Positions 28,452 to 38,108 of a DNA stretch of 64,000 nucleotides are shown here, piece by piece. Source of the stretch: Anabaena sp051781005 (GTDB lineage Bacteria > Cyanobacteriota > Cyanobacteriia > Cyanobacteriales > Nostocaceae); NCBI RefSeq assembly GCF_051781005.1, contig NZ_JBPWOA010000026.1:1-64000 (forward strand), read 5' to 3'. Position 1 is the first letter of the stretch; each line of letters begins with the position of its first letter. The translations under genes were made by a program, and so were the position numbers. The notes below the pieces were generated by a model. It saw nothing but the letters and a program-made list of their open reading frames with translations, was not told the DNA's origin and did no database searches.

Positions 28452-29018
28452 ATGAATTTAGAACTGCCATTGATTACCAGCGATCGCCTATTATTACAAG
28501 TAGCGATTCCGGAAGATATTCCTCAAATTCTTAAATATTTCACCGTTAACAAAGCCTATCTTACCCCATTCTCCCCAGTTTGGATTGATGGTTTTTTTAC
28601 AGCAGAATATTGGCAAGATCAGATAGACAAAGATCATTTTGAATTTATTAATGATTACTCATTAAAACTATTTATTTATCCCCAAATAAAACCCAAAGAA
28701 ATTATTGGTCTTGTCAACTTTACCAGTTTTGTGCGCGGAGCCGCTAGTTTTTGTAATGTTGGATATAATCTAGCGGAAAATGCCCAAGGTCATGGCTACA
28801 TGGCAGAAGCTTTAAAAGCAGCAACTGAATATGTATTTCAAGAGTTAAATTTTCACCGCATCATGGCCAATTATATGCCACACAATCGCCGCAGTGGTAA
28901 TGTACTAAAAAGACTTGGTTTTGTCATAGAAGGATATGCTAGAGACTATTTATTGATTAATGGTAAATGGGAAGATCATATTCTCACCAGCTTGACTAAT
29001 CAAAACTGGAAACCATAG
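28452..29018 (+). CDS. GNAT acetyltransferase, RimJ/RimL-like
   Basis: 188 aa. The N-terminal LITSDRLLLQVAIPED is typical of the RimJ/RimL branch that acetylates protein N-termini or small amines. The acetyl-CoA site is NLAENAQGHGYMAEALKAAT, followed by HRIMANYMPHNRRSGNVLKRLGF. Soluble. Divergent from bioB and 98 bp before selO on the same strand. Substrate not predictable. Confidence 0.9.
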   Translation: MNLELPLITSDRLLLQVAIPEDIPQILKYFTVNKAYLTPFSPVWIDGFFTAEYWQDQIDKDHFEFINDYSLKLFIYPQIKPKEIIGLVNFTSFVRGAASFCNVGYNLAENAQGHGYMAEALKAATEYVFQELNFHRIMANYMPHNRRSGNVLKRLGFVIEGYARDYLLINGKWEDHILTSLTNQNWKP

Positions 29019-29116
29019 GCAGGGAGTCAAAAGGCAGAATGCAGAAATAATTAATTACGAATTACGAATTATCTCAGATGTAATATTAAAATAAGATCAA
29101 TTTAAACTTACTCATA

Positions 29117-30568
29117 ATGACACCTGCTGAAACTCCAAATCACACAAATTCTAGTAATCCTTTTCTCACCCTTAACTACGAAAGCGCCTTACAATCTCTA
29201 GGTGATGACTACTATGACGAAGTTGCAGCAGCAGAATTTCCTCAACATATTTTGCGTTGGCGCAATGATGCACTACTACCCCGTTTAGGTCTTGATCCCC
29301 AAGTAGTCACAGACGAAGACTTTATTACCGCTTTTGGTAAATTTCAAGAACGCAAACCCCTATTAGCACTGCGTTATCACGGTTATCAATTTGGTGAATA
29401 TAACTCGCGCTTGGGTGACGGTAGAGGCTTTCTTTATGGACAAGTACGCGGCACTGATGGCGAATTATACGACTTTGGTACAAAAGGCTCTGGGACAACA
29501 CCCTACTCTCGTGGTGGTGACGGAATGCTCACCCTCAAAGGTGGAGTCAGAGAAGTTCTAGCAGCAGAATTACTACAACGCTTGGGTGTGAGAACCTCGC
29601 GCTGTCTGAGTATGATTGAAACAGGTTTAGGTCTTTGGCGTGGAGATGAACCTTCTCCTACTCGCTCATCTGTAATGATACGGATGAGTAAATCTCATAT
29701 CCGGTTTGGAACTTTTGAACGACTGCACTATTTAAAGCGTCCTGACTTAACTAAAAAACTACTAGATCATGTAATAGAAACTTATTACCAACATCTAAAT
29801 GCTGAAAATGATAAATATGCCCTATTTTATGCTGAACTAGTGCAGCGAGTAGCAGAACTAGTAGCACAGTGGATGGCTGCTGGCTTTTGTCATGGAGTTT
29901 TGAATACTGACAATATGTCGATTACGGGAGAGAGTTTTGACTATGGGCCTTATGCCTTTATTCCTACTTATGATCTCCACTTTACCGCTGCATATTTCGA
30001 TTATTATAGACGCTATTGTTACGGACAACAACCTAGTATTTGTCACTTGAATTTAGAAATGCTGCAAGAACCTTTAAAAGCAGTAATTGATATCGGTGAC
30101 TTGCAAAGTAGTTTAGCTAAATTTGCCGAATATTATCAGGCAGAATATCGGACTTTAATGTTGAAAAAATTGGGTTTTGAAAATTGCAAATTTACCCAAG
30201 CTGACGAACTCTTAGCATTAACAATTACCTTTTTACAAGAAAGTCAAATTAGTTATCATCAGTTTTTCTCAGATATGGCTTTTACTTTTTCGAGCAAATG
30301 GCGAGATGAACCTGCATTTGTGATGAATACTTCAGAAATTGTCCCTGCTTTGGGAGCATCCCCAATTTTTGATAATTGGTGCGTACTTTATCATCAAATT
30401 CTCAATCACTTTGATCCTAATAAAATGGAAAATATTGCCAAAACTCTAGCTAAATATAATCCACCATCCACCTTGCTAAGACCTGTAATTGAATCAATCT
30501 GGGAACCAATTATGCAAGAAGATAATTGGCAACCTTTTTATGATTTAGTTGAGCAATTTCAAGTATAA
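29117..30568 (+). CDS. selO: SelO/YdiU family protein adenylyltransferase (AMPylase)
   Basis: 483 aa pseudokinase-fold enzyme that transfers AMP to Ser/Thr/Tyr of proteins, linked to redox stress. Visible: LGDGRGFLYGQVRGTDGELY, DFGTKGSGTTPYSRGGDGML, the Lys/Glu region VREVLAAELLQRLGV, and the metal-binding loop GFCHGVLNTDNMSITGESFD with YGPYAF. It is shorter than the E. coli protein at the C-terminus and ends without the CxxC/Sec motif seen in some members. Confidence 0.95.
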   Translation: MTPAETPNHTNSSNPFLTLNYESALQSLGDDYYDEVAAAEFPQHILRWRNDALLPRLGLDPQVVTDEDFITAFGKFQERKPLLALRYHGYQFGEYNSRLGDGRGFLYGQVRGTDGELYDFGTKGSGTTPYSRGGDGMLTLKGGVREVLAAELLQRLGVRTSRCLSMIETGLGLWRGDEPSPTRSSVMIRMSKSHIRFGTFERLHYLKRPDLTKKLLDHVIETYYQHLNAENDKYALFYAELVQRVAELVAQWMAAGFCHGVLNTDNMSITGESFDYGPYAFIPTYDLHFTAAYFDYYRRYCYGQQPSICHLNLEMLQEPLKAVIDIGDLQSSLAKFAEYYQAEYRTLMLKKLGFENCKFTQADELLALTITFLQESQISYHQFFSDMAFTFSSKWRDEPAFVMNTSEIVPALGASPIFDNWCVLYHQILNHFDPNKMENIAKTLAKYNPPSTLLRPVIESIWEPIMQEDNWQPFYDLVEQFQV

Positions 30569-30731
30569 AATTAGTCATTAGTCCATATTTAAAATTGCCT
30601 GGAGACTAGAGATTATTTCTGTCTCCATCATATTATTTTTCGGGCTACAATCAGGTTTCTACCCTGAAATTTGGCTTCATTAAGTGCTTTGTTCGGATAA
30701 TTACCAATTACCAGCCCCAACAAACATGATC

Positions 30732-31745
30732 TTAACTGATACTTTTAGCTATAATTCTGTTTCTTCCCTGCGCTTTTGCAGTGTAGAGTGCTTTATCAAC
30801 AATCTCTATTAAAGTATTTGGTATAGTTTTTATATTAGGAAAAATAGTGGTAACTCCAATACTTACAGTCACAAACTTATCAACTCTAGATTGAGCGTGG
30901 GGAATCTTAAGATTATATACTTTTTGTCGGATGTCTTCAGCTACAGATATAGCTCCTTGAAAATCTGTATTTGAGAGAATTACCGCAAATTCTTCTCCTC
31001 CATAACGAGCTACTAAATCAGTCGGACGCTTCACCGCTAACTTAAGCGCTTTAGCTATTTGCTGTAAACAATAATCTCCTGTTAAATGACCATAAGTATC
31101 GTTATAATTTTTAAAAAAATCCACGTCACATAATAATAGAGATAGAGGCAGATTTTCACGAGCGAGTCGTTGCCATTCGAGATTTAAATATTCATCAAAT
31201 TTTCTCCGGTTGGCAACTCCCGTTAATCCATCTAAAAGAGCAAAAAGTTGTAACTGCTGATTGACTGCAAGTAAAGCTTCTTCAACGCGTTCACGTTCCT
31301 TGATTTCTTGCTGTAACTGTTGATTTTTTTCAATAAGTTGCTGATGTTGTTGGTAAATAATTAATTGATTTTTAACTCGTGCTAAAACTTCTAACTCTTG
31401 AAAAGGTTTTGTAATGTAGTCTACTCCACCAATTTCAAAAGCCATAATTTTATCTCTTGTTTGATCTAAAGCACTAATGAAAATTATGGGAATATTTGCA
31501 GTTTCTGTTTGGGATTTTAATTGCCGACAAACTTCGTAACCATTAATATCAGGCATATTGATATCAAGTAGAATCAAGTTAGGAGGTTCTATCTTCGCTG
31601 CCTGAATTGCAACTTGACCACTAACTGTTTTTTTAACTTTAAATCCTTTTGACTCTAACATTTTAGATAGCAAGCGGAGATTGTCTGGGTTATCATCAAC
31701 AATCAGAATTAGACCAAAATCGTTATAGTATCTAGTTAAAGACAT
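30732..31745 (-). CDS. Response-regulator diguanylate cyclase (REC-GGEEF)
   Basis: 337 aa. The receiver domain has IVDDNPDNLR, phosphoacceptor LLDINMPDINGYE and the KP switch in YITKPFQE. A coiled-coil linker (about 130-170) leads to the GGEEF domain: active site VARYGGEEFAVIL, with the inhibitory RxxD site RPTD five residues before it. It should make c-di-GMP when phosphorylated and be inhibited by its product. It starts 9 bp after the stop of the bacteriophytochrome, so the two are almost certainly one operon and a light-driven signalling pair. Confidence 0.96.
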   Translation of the reverse strand: MSLTRYYNDFGLILIVDDNPDNLRLLSKMLESKGFKVKKTVSGQVAIQAAKIEPPNLILLDINMPDINGYEVCRQLKSQTETANIPIIFISALDQTRDKIMAFEIGGVDYITKPFQELEVLARVKNQLIIYQQHQQLIEKNQQLQQEIKERERVEEALLAVNQQLQLFALLDGLTGVANRRKFDEYLNLEWQRLARENLPLSLLLCDVDFFKNYNDTYGHLTGDYCLQQIAKALKLAVKRPTDLVARYGGEEFAVILSNTDFQGAISVAEDIRQKVYNLKIPHAQSRVDKFVTVSIGVTTIFPNIKTIPNTLIEIVDKALYTAKAQGRNRIIAKSIS

Positions 31746-31754
31746 GATTTGATT

Positions 31755-34700
31755 CTATGCAGGAGAAGTAAGATTAATAATTGTTTCTATGTGAAAATTA
31801 TCAACTAGATTTTTCAATATATCAGCTATTTCTTGATTAGCATGGGGAATTTCTTTAAATAACTCATAGAGTTTGTAATCGTCAATTATCAGGGCTGCTT
31901 CATGAACTTGAGTAATCCAACTGTTAGGCATAAATTGTAAATTTGATGTGGACAATTGTGTTGAATTGAGATTAGTTTTACGAATTTTATTGGGATGATT
32001 TTTGTCTGCATAAATATATTGTAAATCAAGATAATATGCCATTTTATCAAACAGAATATTTTCTTCAAAAGGTTTGGCAACAATATCATCACAACCTGCT
32101 TGTAAAATAGCTTGTTTGTCTTCTTCAAAAGCACTTGCAGTCAGAGCAATCATCGTCAATTTTTTGCCTTGAGTCATGGCTCGAATTTGCTTAGTTGCTT
32201 CATATCCATTCATCACAGGCATTTGTATATCCATCCAAATGAGATGGGGTTCCCATTCTTTGTATATCTCAATTGCTTCTAAGCCATTTTCTACGGCACA
32301 AACATCAAAACCAACATATTTGAGTAATTTAACAATTAGCTGTCGATTTTCTAGAATATCCTCAACAATCAAGATTCTATATTGAGGCTGTCCTGGTTCT
32401 AGACCAATTACTTGCTTGATATTTTGGACGGGAGAAAGAACATCAACGTTATCAGCTAGACTAAGTTGAACGCAACAAGTAAAAGTTGTACCTTGTCCCA
32501 AAATACTCTCAACTTTCACATCACCTCCCATGAGTCTGGCGAATTGACGACTAATTGCTAGTCCTAGTCCAGTACCTTGCATAAACTGTCTTCCACCTTT
32601 AGCTTGTAAAAAGGCTTCAAAAATTAATTCCTGATCTTCAATAGCAATACCTATTCCTGTATCTTCAACTTCAAATTCAACAATTATCTTGCCTGTTTCT
32701 ACTACTAAATATGCAGAATTTTTAGGATAACATACTCTGATGGAAACATGACCAAAAACGGTAAATTTGATAGCATTACCTATGAGATTAATCAGTATTT
32801 GTCTGAGCTTACCTTCATCTCCAAACACATATTGACTCACCTCTGTACCAAATTCAGTAATTATATTCAATCCCTTATCTGCGGCTTTGAGGGCAAACAT
32901 TTCTTGAATGGAGTAAATTAGACGATGTAAGTCAAAATGGCTCTCATTGAGGGTAAGTTGACCAGCTTCAATTTTAGACATTTCCAAAACATCATTAATT
33001 AAAGCTAGTAAATGTTCACCACTCCGACTAATGATGTCTAAATTTTCTTGGTCTTCTTCAGATAATGAGCTATTGCGGGTTAATATTTGAGTGAAACCCA
33101 AGATAGCATTGAGAGGAGTTCGTAGTTCATGACTCATCTTGGCTAGGAATTGACTTTTAGCTCGGTTGGCAATTTCTGCCTGTTCAGCTGCTTGTTGTAA
33201 TGCTAGTTGGGAAAACTCTAGTGCGGCAAGCATGAGACTATTTCTCATCTCTTGTGCTACTTCAATTTCAAATGCTTGCCAAGGAAGTGATTTGTTTTTA
33301 ACTGTTTGTTTCCATAGTTCAAAAGACTTGCGTGGTGTGAGGTACTGTTTATCATCTGAGCTAATAGATACAGCCTTGTGCGGATTACCTGCCCAATTAA
33401 CAGTTTGAACTTGCTCTGGTCTGAACCAAATGATGTGATAAGACCGATGATGGAGAACAATAGAAATAGCTAAAATACCGCTGGCTATATCTTGAAAATT
33501 AGTATAATTTGGGTATATTTGTGATAGAAAATCTGTGTGAAAAATTTCTTGTTGATTTTTTTGATTTAGTATCCAGTCTACTAACTCTTGAGTATCTTGC
33601 GCTGAGGGAGTATTACCAATTAAAATTAATTGTCCTTGTAATAAAATAGCAGCACCAGTAGCTCTAAGTAAATTTAATAAACTTGATTCATTACGTTTAA
33701 AGACATTGCCAATGTAATCTAATTCATTGGTTAGATTGTGATTTAGTTGTTCCTGAATTAATTTTACTTGTTGACGGTAGAAATTTAATGAACGTTCCCG
33801 TTGATTAATTAATTCAATGGAGGCAAAGTGTCCAATAACTTCACAAGTTTTGCGAATTTCATAATCTATATATTTGGGAGAATAATGGTGACAAGAAATC
33901 AAACCCCAAAGTTTGTTTTCGTTAATTATAGAAATAGACATAGAAGCAGTAACACCCATGTTCTTTAAGTACTCAATATGCAGCGGTGATATGCTTCTCA
34001 ATATGGTTCCACTTAAGTCAAGGGGTGTATCTGTGAGGGGATTATTTGTGGGAATAATTTTGACAGGTTTATATTTAATATCTGGGATAACTCGCAGTAA
34101 ATTTTCGTAGTAAAGTTTTCTAGCTTGAGTAGGGATATCAGAGGCTGGATAATGTAGCCCTAAGTAACTTTCTAGATGACTTTGCTTATCTTCAGCAATA
34201 ACGACACCACTATAATCCGTTTCAAATCGGTAAATCATCACCCTGTCAAACTGGGTTATATTTCTAATTTCTTGGGCGATAGTTTGCGATAGTTGAGGCA
34301 AATTTTGTGTATTTCTGATGTTAGATACTGTTCTTTCTAGCAGATTAATATATACAAGTGAACGTGTAATTGATTGAGTGGGATGAGATTCCAGTTCTAG
34401 AATTATAAAATTATCAGAGCGATGAATAATTCCTAAAAAAACAGGGTAGATATCTTGATTAGGTGATGTGATTTCTAATAAATGAAGAGATAAGGCGTTT
34501 TCATCAGTTAAGAAGTTAGTCATTAACTGGAACTGTTCTTCAGATAATAAACAGCTTAAATCTTTACCAAGTAAAGATTCTGCGGGAATACCGAAAAATT
34601 TATCTGTGTTTTCACTAGCTTGTACAATCTTCAGATTGGGTGTTTGCAATGTGAGTAAAACACCATGTGGCTGAATATGTCCTGAGATATGGATTGGTTC

Positions 34701-34757
34701 TTGATCACAGTTAGTAATGTCAAAGTTTAGTTGTATGTTAATATTTGAATTTTCCAT
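31755..34757 (-). CDS. Bacteriophytochrome hybrid histidine kinase (PAS-GAF-PHY-HisKA-HATPase-REC)
   Basis: 1000 aa. The N-terminal PAS domain holds ITNCDQEPIHISGHIQPHG with Cys17 in the position that binds biliverdin in bacteriophytochromes. The GAF domain has LGLHYPASDIPTQARKLY. At the position of the cyanobacterial GAF cysteine the sequence is LRSISPLHIEYLKNMG, with Leu instead of Cys, so phycocyanobilin attachment there is excluded. The PHY tongue shows TPRKSFELWK. HisKA is FLAKMSHELRTPLNAILGF, the HATPase has GNAIKF and GTGLGLAISRQF, and the C-terminal receiver has LIWMDIQMPVMNGYE. It resembles CphB/AphB-type phytochromes. Cytoplasmic red/far-red sensor. Confidence 0.95.
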   Translation of the reverse strand: MENSNINIQLNFDITNCDQEPIHISGHIQPHGVLLTLQTPNLKIVQASENTDKFFGIPAESLLGKDLSCLLSEEQFQLMTNFLTDENALSLHLLEITSPNQDIYPVFLGIIHRSDNFIILELESHPTQSITRSLVYINLLERTVSNIRNTQNLPQLSQTIAQEIRNITQFDRVMIYRFETDYSGVVIAEDKQSHLESYLGLHYPASDIPTQARKLYYENLLRVIPDIKYKPVKIIPTNNPLTDTPLDLSGTILRSISPLHIEYLKNMGVTASMSISIINENKLWGLISCHHYSPKYIDYEIRKTCEVIGHFASIELINQRERSLNFYRQQVKLIQEQLNHNLTNELDYIGNVFKRNESSLLNLLRATGAAILLQGQLILIGNTPSAQDTQELVDWILNQKNQQEIFHTDFLSQIYPNYTNFQDIASGILAISIVLHHRSYHIIWFRPEQVQTVNWAGNPHKAVSISSDDKQYLTPRKSFELWKQTVKNKSLPWQAFEIEVAQEMRNSLMLAALEFSQLALQQAAEQAEIANRAKSQFLAKMSHELRTPLNAILGFTQILTRNSSLSEEDQENLDIISRSGEHLLALINDVLEMSKIEAGQLTLNESHFDLHRLIYSIQEMFALKAADKGLNIITEFGTEVSQYVFGDEGKLRQILINLIGNAIKFTVFGHVSIRVCYPKNSAYLVVETGKIIVEFEVEDTGIGIAIEDQELIFEAFLQAKGGRQFMQGTGLGLAISRQFARLMGGDVKVESILGQGTTFTCCVQLSLADNVDVLSPVQNIKQVIGLEPGQPQYRILIVEDILENRQLIVKLLKYVGFDVCAVENGLEAIEIYKEWEPHLIWMDIQMPVMNGYEATKQIRAMTQGKKLTMIALTASAFEEDKQAILQAGCDDIVAKPFEENILFDKMAYYLDLQYIYADKNHPNKIRKTNLNSTQLSTSNLQFMPNSWITQVHEAALIIDDYKLYELFKEIPHANQEIADILKNLVDNFHIETIINLTSPA

Positions 34758-34980
34758 ATATTTATTAATTAATTTTTAAGTTCATGATGGCTACTTGAAT
34801 TGTAAGAATTCAGGAGTCAGGAGTCAGAATGCTTATGAAATGAAGAATAGAGAGAAGAGAGATTTTATCAAAATCATCAAAGTTGACTAAAAAAGCTTTA
34901 TTCTCCTGACTTTTGTATTCTCTATCCTGAATACTTACCTTGAATCAAAAAAACATCAAAGAAAATAGGAGATTTAAAAA

Positions 34981-36027
34981 TTAAATATGATTCCTATATA
35001 TTGCTTTAATTGAGTGTTTAGAGGAAATTTCGATAACTAAATCAACGAGATGAGATTTAAGCAATGGCTTGATAAATAATTCTGGGTGCAATGAAATCCA
35101 AAAATAATTAACAAATTCTTCTATTTGTGAATCAGTCATACCGGATTTACCAGCAGCGATCATTTGCTTTTCTGCTTGTTTACGCCACTCTAAAGAATAG
35201 CGATAGTCGGTGGGATATAGCATTATTAAACTATCTAAATGCTGCCAAAGTGGGAGATAATTGCTGAGTTGATGGTTCATATCAGTAGCAAAAGCCCGGT
35301 TATCATCTGTAATGATGGGTGGTGGTGCATTGGTAAAAGCTGCTGGGTCAATTGGTGGTACACCGACAAACCAACCTTCAAATAAGACAATATCTACATT
35401 GGCGACAATTTCTGGGGTGGTGCGATCGCCTGCACCAGAGTAAGCTGATTTATCAAAACGGGGAACGCTGACAGGATTCTTGCCTTGACGAATCTGATCG
35501 AGTAAACTTAAACCTAAGTCGATATCGTGGGTTCCTGGTGGACCACGCCAAATCAGACGGGGATACTCCTGCGTTAAAGCCAGGCGATCGCTATAAGTTT
35601 TGTACAAGTCATCCAAAGATAAGCTCAAAGTACGATATCCCAACTGCTGGAGAATCAAGCTGAGAATCTGGGACATGGTGGTTTTACCAGTTCCTTGTCC
35701 ACCTAAAATACCCTGTATGAAGGGTCTACCCAACTCTTGACGACTTGATGCTATTTTGATCCCCAAAGGTAGCCACAAATCCCACAATACCTGTAACATT
35801 CGCTGCGGCGGAATTTGCAGGGTATTTTGGCAAAATTGCCGAAAAGAAGGTAACACTAGAGATAGTAGGTGCGATCGCTCTTGAATGACTTGAGATACAT
35901 TTGCTGGAGTGATATCAAAAACCTTTGCCCTCTCAGTATCCGCCAGGGCAGCCCTTTGTGCTAAAACTTGCCAAGATGCATCTATATTGCCTGTGATCAA
36001 AATTTCATTCAGCCACTCACTGACCAT
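34981..36027 (-). CDS. glyK: D-glycerate 3-kinase, plant-type
   Basis: 348 aa from ATG at 36027 (MVSEWLNEIL); GTG at 36036 is an alternative. It phosphorylates D-glycerate to 3-phosphoglycerate, the last step of photorespiratory 2-phosphoglycolate salvage. P-loop GILGGQGTGKTTMSQIL (about 105-120), then SLDDLYKTYSDR, WRGPPGTHDIDLG, VPRFDKSAYSGAGDR and VLFEGWFVG, as in the plant GLYK class that yields 3-phosphoglycerate. It begins a few bases after the Ycf20 gene, so one transcript is likely. Confidence 0.92.
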   Translation of the reverse strand: MVSEWLNEILITGNIDASWQVLAQRAALADTERAKVFDITPANVSQVIQERSHLLSLVLPSFRQFCQNTLQIPPQRMLQVLWDLWLPLGIKIASSRQELGRPFIQGILGGQGTGKTTMSQILSLILQQLGYRTLSLSLDDLYKTYSDRLALTQEYPRLIWRGPPGTHDIDLGLSLLDQIRQGKNPVSVPRFDKSAYSGAGDRTTPEIVANVDIVLFEGWFVGVPPIDPAAFTNAPPPIITDDNRAFATDMNHQLSNYLPLWQHLDSLIMLYPTDYRYSLEWRKQAEKQMIAAGKSGMTDSQIEEFVNYFWISLHPELFIKPLLKSHLVDLVIEISSKHSIKAIYRNHI

Positions 36028-36049
36028 AACTAGCACCCGCTCTAAAAAA

Positions 36050-36382
36050 TCAAGAACCTAGCTTAAAGGCTTCCACAAATAGACTATAGATGAAACCAAC
36101 TTTAAGAAAGTTAAGTGCTTCTACCCAAAGTGCCTGTTTAGCCAAAAAGCTGCGACTGTAAAATATTCTACTAGTAACCTCCGTCAATAGGACTAAAACA
36201 GCAGCTATCACCATGTCCAATACCCCTCTTTGTCCAGTGGTAGTAGACACTGCCGATCCCAAAAAGAACCCAAATAAAAAATTAATTAGTAGTAGTGATA
36301 ATCGCCGCCAAGGATTTACAAACCATTGCCCCACGAGCCTAGCAATAGTATCTAACAGGTTGTTAAGACGAGTATTTTGCAT
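36050..36382 (-). CDS. ycf20: Ycf20/DUF565 membrane protein
   Basis: 110 aa. The sequence (RLNNLLDTIARLVGQWFVNP, WRRLSLLLINFLFGFFLGSA, TTGQRGVLDMVIAAVLVLLT) matches the Ycf20 family of cyanobacteria and plastids, with about three transmembrane segments. In algae and plants Ycf20-like proteins affect non-photochemical quenching; the cyanobacterial role is unsettled. It lies directly upstream of glyK. Confidence 0.88.
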   Translation of the reverse strand: MQNTRLNNLLDTIARLVGQWFVNPWRRLSLLLINFLFGFFLGSAVSTTTGQRGVLDMVIAAVLVLLTEVTSRIFYSRSFLAKQALWVEALNFLKVGFIYSLFVEAFKLGS

Positions 36383-36636
36383 TGATGGGACTAGGAAAAA
36401 TCAAAAAATGTTTAAATATTCCCATACTGAAGGCATAAATTTCAGATTAGGTTTAATTAAAATGAATTTTATAGCATTATAAATCAATACAGTTACATTC
36501 AGAAAATTTATCTATTCAAGCAATTAGAAAAATAGGCGGTTCTGAACTACATTCACTTAAACCCAAATGATGAAACTCTCAACTGAGAACTGACAAGGAT
36601 CAAGCCTAAAAAATATTATCTCTAAAAAGTATCATT

Positions 36637-37263
36637 ATGAAAACTTCCATGTATCGTAACTTTACTGTTATGGGTTGTGCATTGGGGCTAGTAGGAATCC
36701 TAGCTGGATGCTTGGGAATGAGTGTATCTTTTGAATCTGCCAACCCAAATCTATCCCTAGAAGAAACATCTACATTAGAGCAAACAATACCCGCACCTCT
36801 AGGTTCCGAAAAAGTTATATCTGCTGGTGCAGACAAGATCACAACTACTCCCAGCCAGCAATCAGAAAAACCCAGTGCAGAAAATTCACCTGATGTATCA
36901 GCTTATCAGATAAGCTCCGCTAATAAAAGCAAAGTCTTAGGCAGTTTGCGAATGAGCAATCAAACAAATCAACCTGTACGTCTAGCTCTATTGGCGCACA
37001 AGTCAACAGACAAAAAATCCTCCAACAACAAAACTAAATATAATGTTCCGGCTCATTGGGATTTTGCTCCCCAAGAAGGTAGTCAAAAGGGTTTAATTTT
37101 ATCTCTCCCAGAGGGTAATTTAAAACTAGAAACGGGAGATATTTTAGTAGCTTTTGCCCAAGATGGTTCCCGCAGCTATTGGGGACCTTATGTTGTTGGC
37201 GAAACTCCCTCACCACAATGGAATTCCCAAACTAAAGAGTGGCAATTAGAACTAACTCCATAA
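36637..37263 (+). CDS. Putative lipoprotein, unknown function
   Basis: 208 aa. The N-terminus (MKTSMYRNFTVMGCALGLVG then ILAGCLGMS) has a lipobox LAGC, so it is probably a lipoprotein with Cys24 as acylation site. Residues 30-95 are low-complexity and Ser/Thr/Glu-rich. The C-terminal 110 residues form a likely folded domain (LRMSNQTNQPVRLALLAHK, WDFAPQEGSQKGLILSLPEG, GDILVAFAQDGSRSYWGPYV). Family not named. Confidence 0.8.
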   Translation: MKTSMYRNFTVMGCALGLVGILAGCLGMSVSFESANPNLSLEETSTLEQTIPAPLGSEKVISAGADKITTTPSQQSEKPSAENSPDVSAYQISSANKSKVLGSLRMSNQTNQPVRLALLAHKSTDKKSSNNKTKYNVPAHWDFAPQEGSQKGLILSLPEGNLKLETGDILVAFAQDGSRSYWGPYVVGETPSPQWNSQTKEWQLELTP

Positions 37264-37341
37264 TGGGGAATCAATGAGCGACAAAAATGTACAAGTTGCA
37301 AAAATAGCTTAATAATAGATTAAGGAGTAAATAATTGAACT

Positions 37342-37596
37342 ATGAATACATCTATACCTCTGAATCCAGCTTATGACGAAATTATTAAGTTCATCGCAGG
37401 TGGAGTTACACCTCAATCTCTAATTGCATTTCAAGCATCAGAATCAGTAAAAGAACGAGTCGCTGATTTAATATTTCGTGAGAAAACCGAAAATCTTTCT
37501 GCTGAAGATAAATCAGAACTTGATCATTATATGGTACTTGAACATTTACTTAGACTAGCAAAAGCTCATGCTTATGAATTTGTTACAGAGGAGTAA
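37342..37596 (+). CDS. Small protein paired with an HNH nuclease
   Basis: 84 aa, helical, acidic. The layout IIKFIAGGVTPQSLIAFQ, then LSAEDKSELDHYMVLEHLLR and LAKAHAYEF is a recurrent small cyanobacterial protein type found before HNH or PIN-type genes. The next gene starts 12 bp after its stop. An antitoxin or regulatory role is possible but not shown. AAGGAG lies 14 bases before the ATG. Confidence 0.8.
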   Translation: MNTSIPLNPAYDEIIKFIAGGVTPQSLIAFQASESVKERVADLIFREKTENLSAEDKSELDHYMVLEHLLRLAKAHAYEFVTEE

Positions 37597-37608
37597 TTAA
37601 ACCTGAAT

Positions 37609-38052
37609 ATGGATCGCCCTTATTTAAATAAAGAACTACGTCGCTTAGTAGCAAGTCGGGCTGATTTTTTGTGTGAATATTGTCTGATTCAAGAAAAAGA
37701 TACTGTTTTAGGTTGTACTTTAGATCATATTGTCAGCATTAAACATGGGGGTTCTTCCAATGAAGATAATTTAGCTTATTGTTGTGTATTTTGTAATCGT
37801 TTTAAAGGAAGCGATATTGGTTCAATTCTTTGGGAAACTAAGGAATTTATCAGGTTTTACCATCCTCGTTGGGATAATTGGGGTCAACATTTTAAAATCA
37901 ATGGTTTTCGGATTGAATCCACAACAAATATAGGAGAAGTAACAGCAAGAATATTAGGTTTTAATGATCAGCCTCGTTTATTAGAACGCCAAATCTTAAT
38001 TTCCAAAAAAAGATATCCTTCTCCATTAGCCTTGAAAAGAATCAATTTCTAA
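37609..38052 (+). CDS. HNH endonuclease
   Basis: 147 aa. It has the HNH core CEYCLIQEKDTVLGCTLDHI, then VSIKHGGSSNEDNLAYCCVF with CNRFKGS, giving two CxxC-type zinc sites and a beta-beta-alpha-metal His. The C-terminal half contains IRFYHPRWDNWGQHFKING, shared by many stand-alone cyanobacterial HNH proteins. It probably cleaves DNA. Paired with the 84-aa gene. Confidence 0.92.
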   Translation: MDRPYLNKELRRLVASRADFLCEYCLIQEKDTVLGCTLDHIVSIKHGGSSNEDNLAYCCVFCNRFKGSDIGSILWETKEFIRFYHPRWDNWGQHFKINGFRIESTTNIGEVTARILGFNDQPRLLERQILISKKRYPSPLALKRINF

Positions 38053-38108
38053 AATAAAATGCCACTCCAGAGAACAAAATTGAACTGAAGAACGACTTTT
38101 GAATTATT

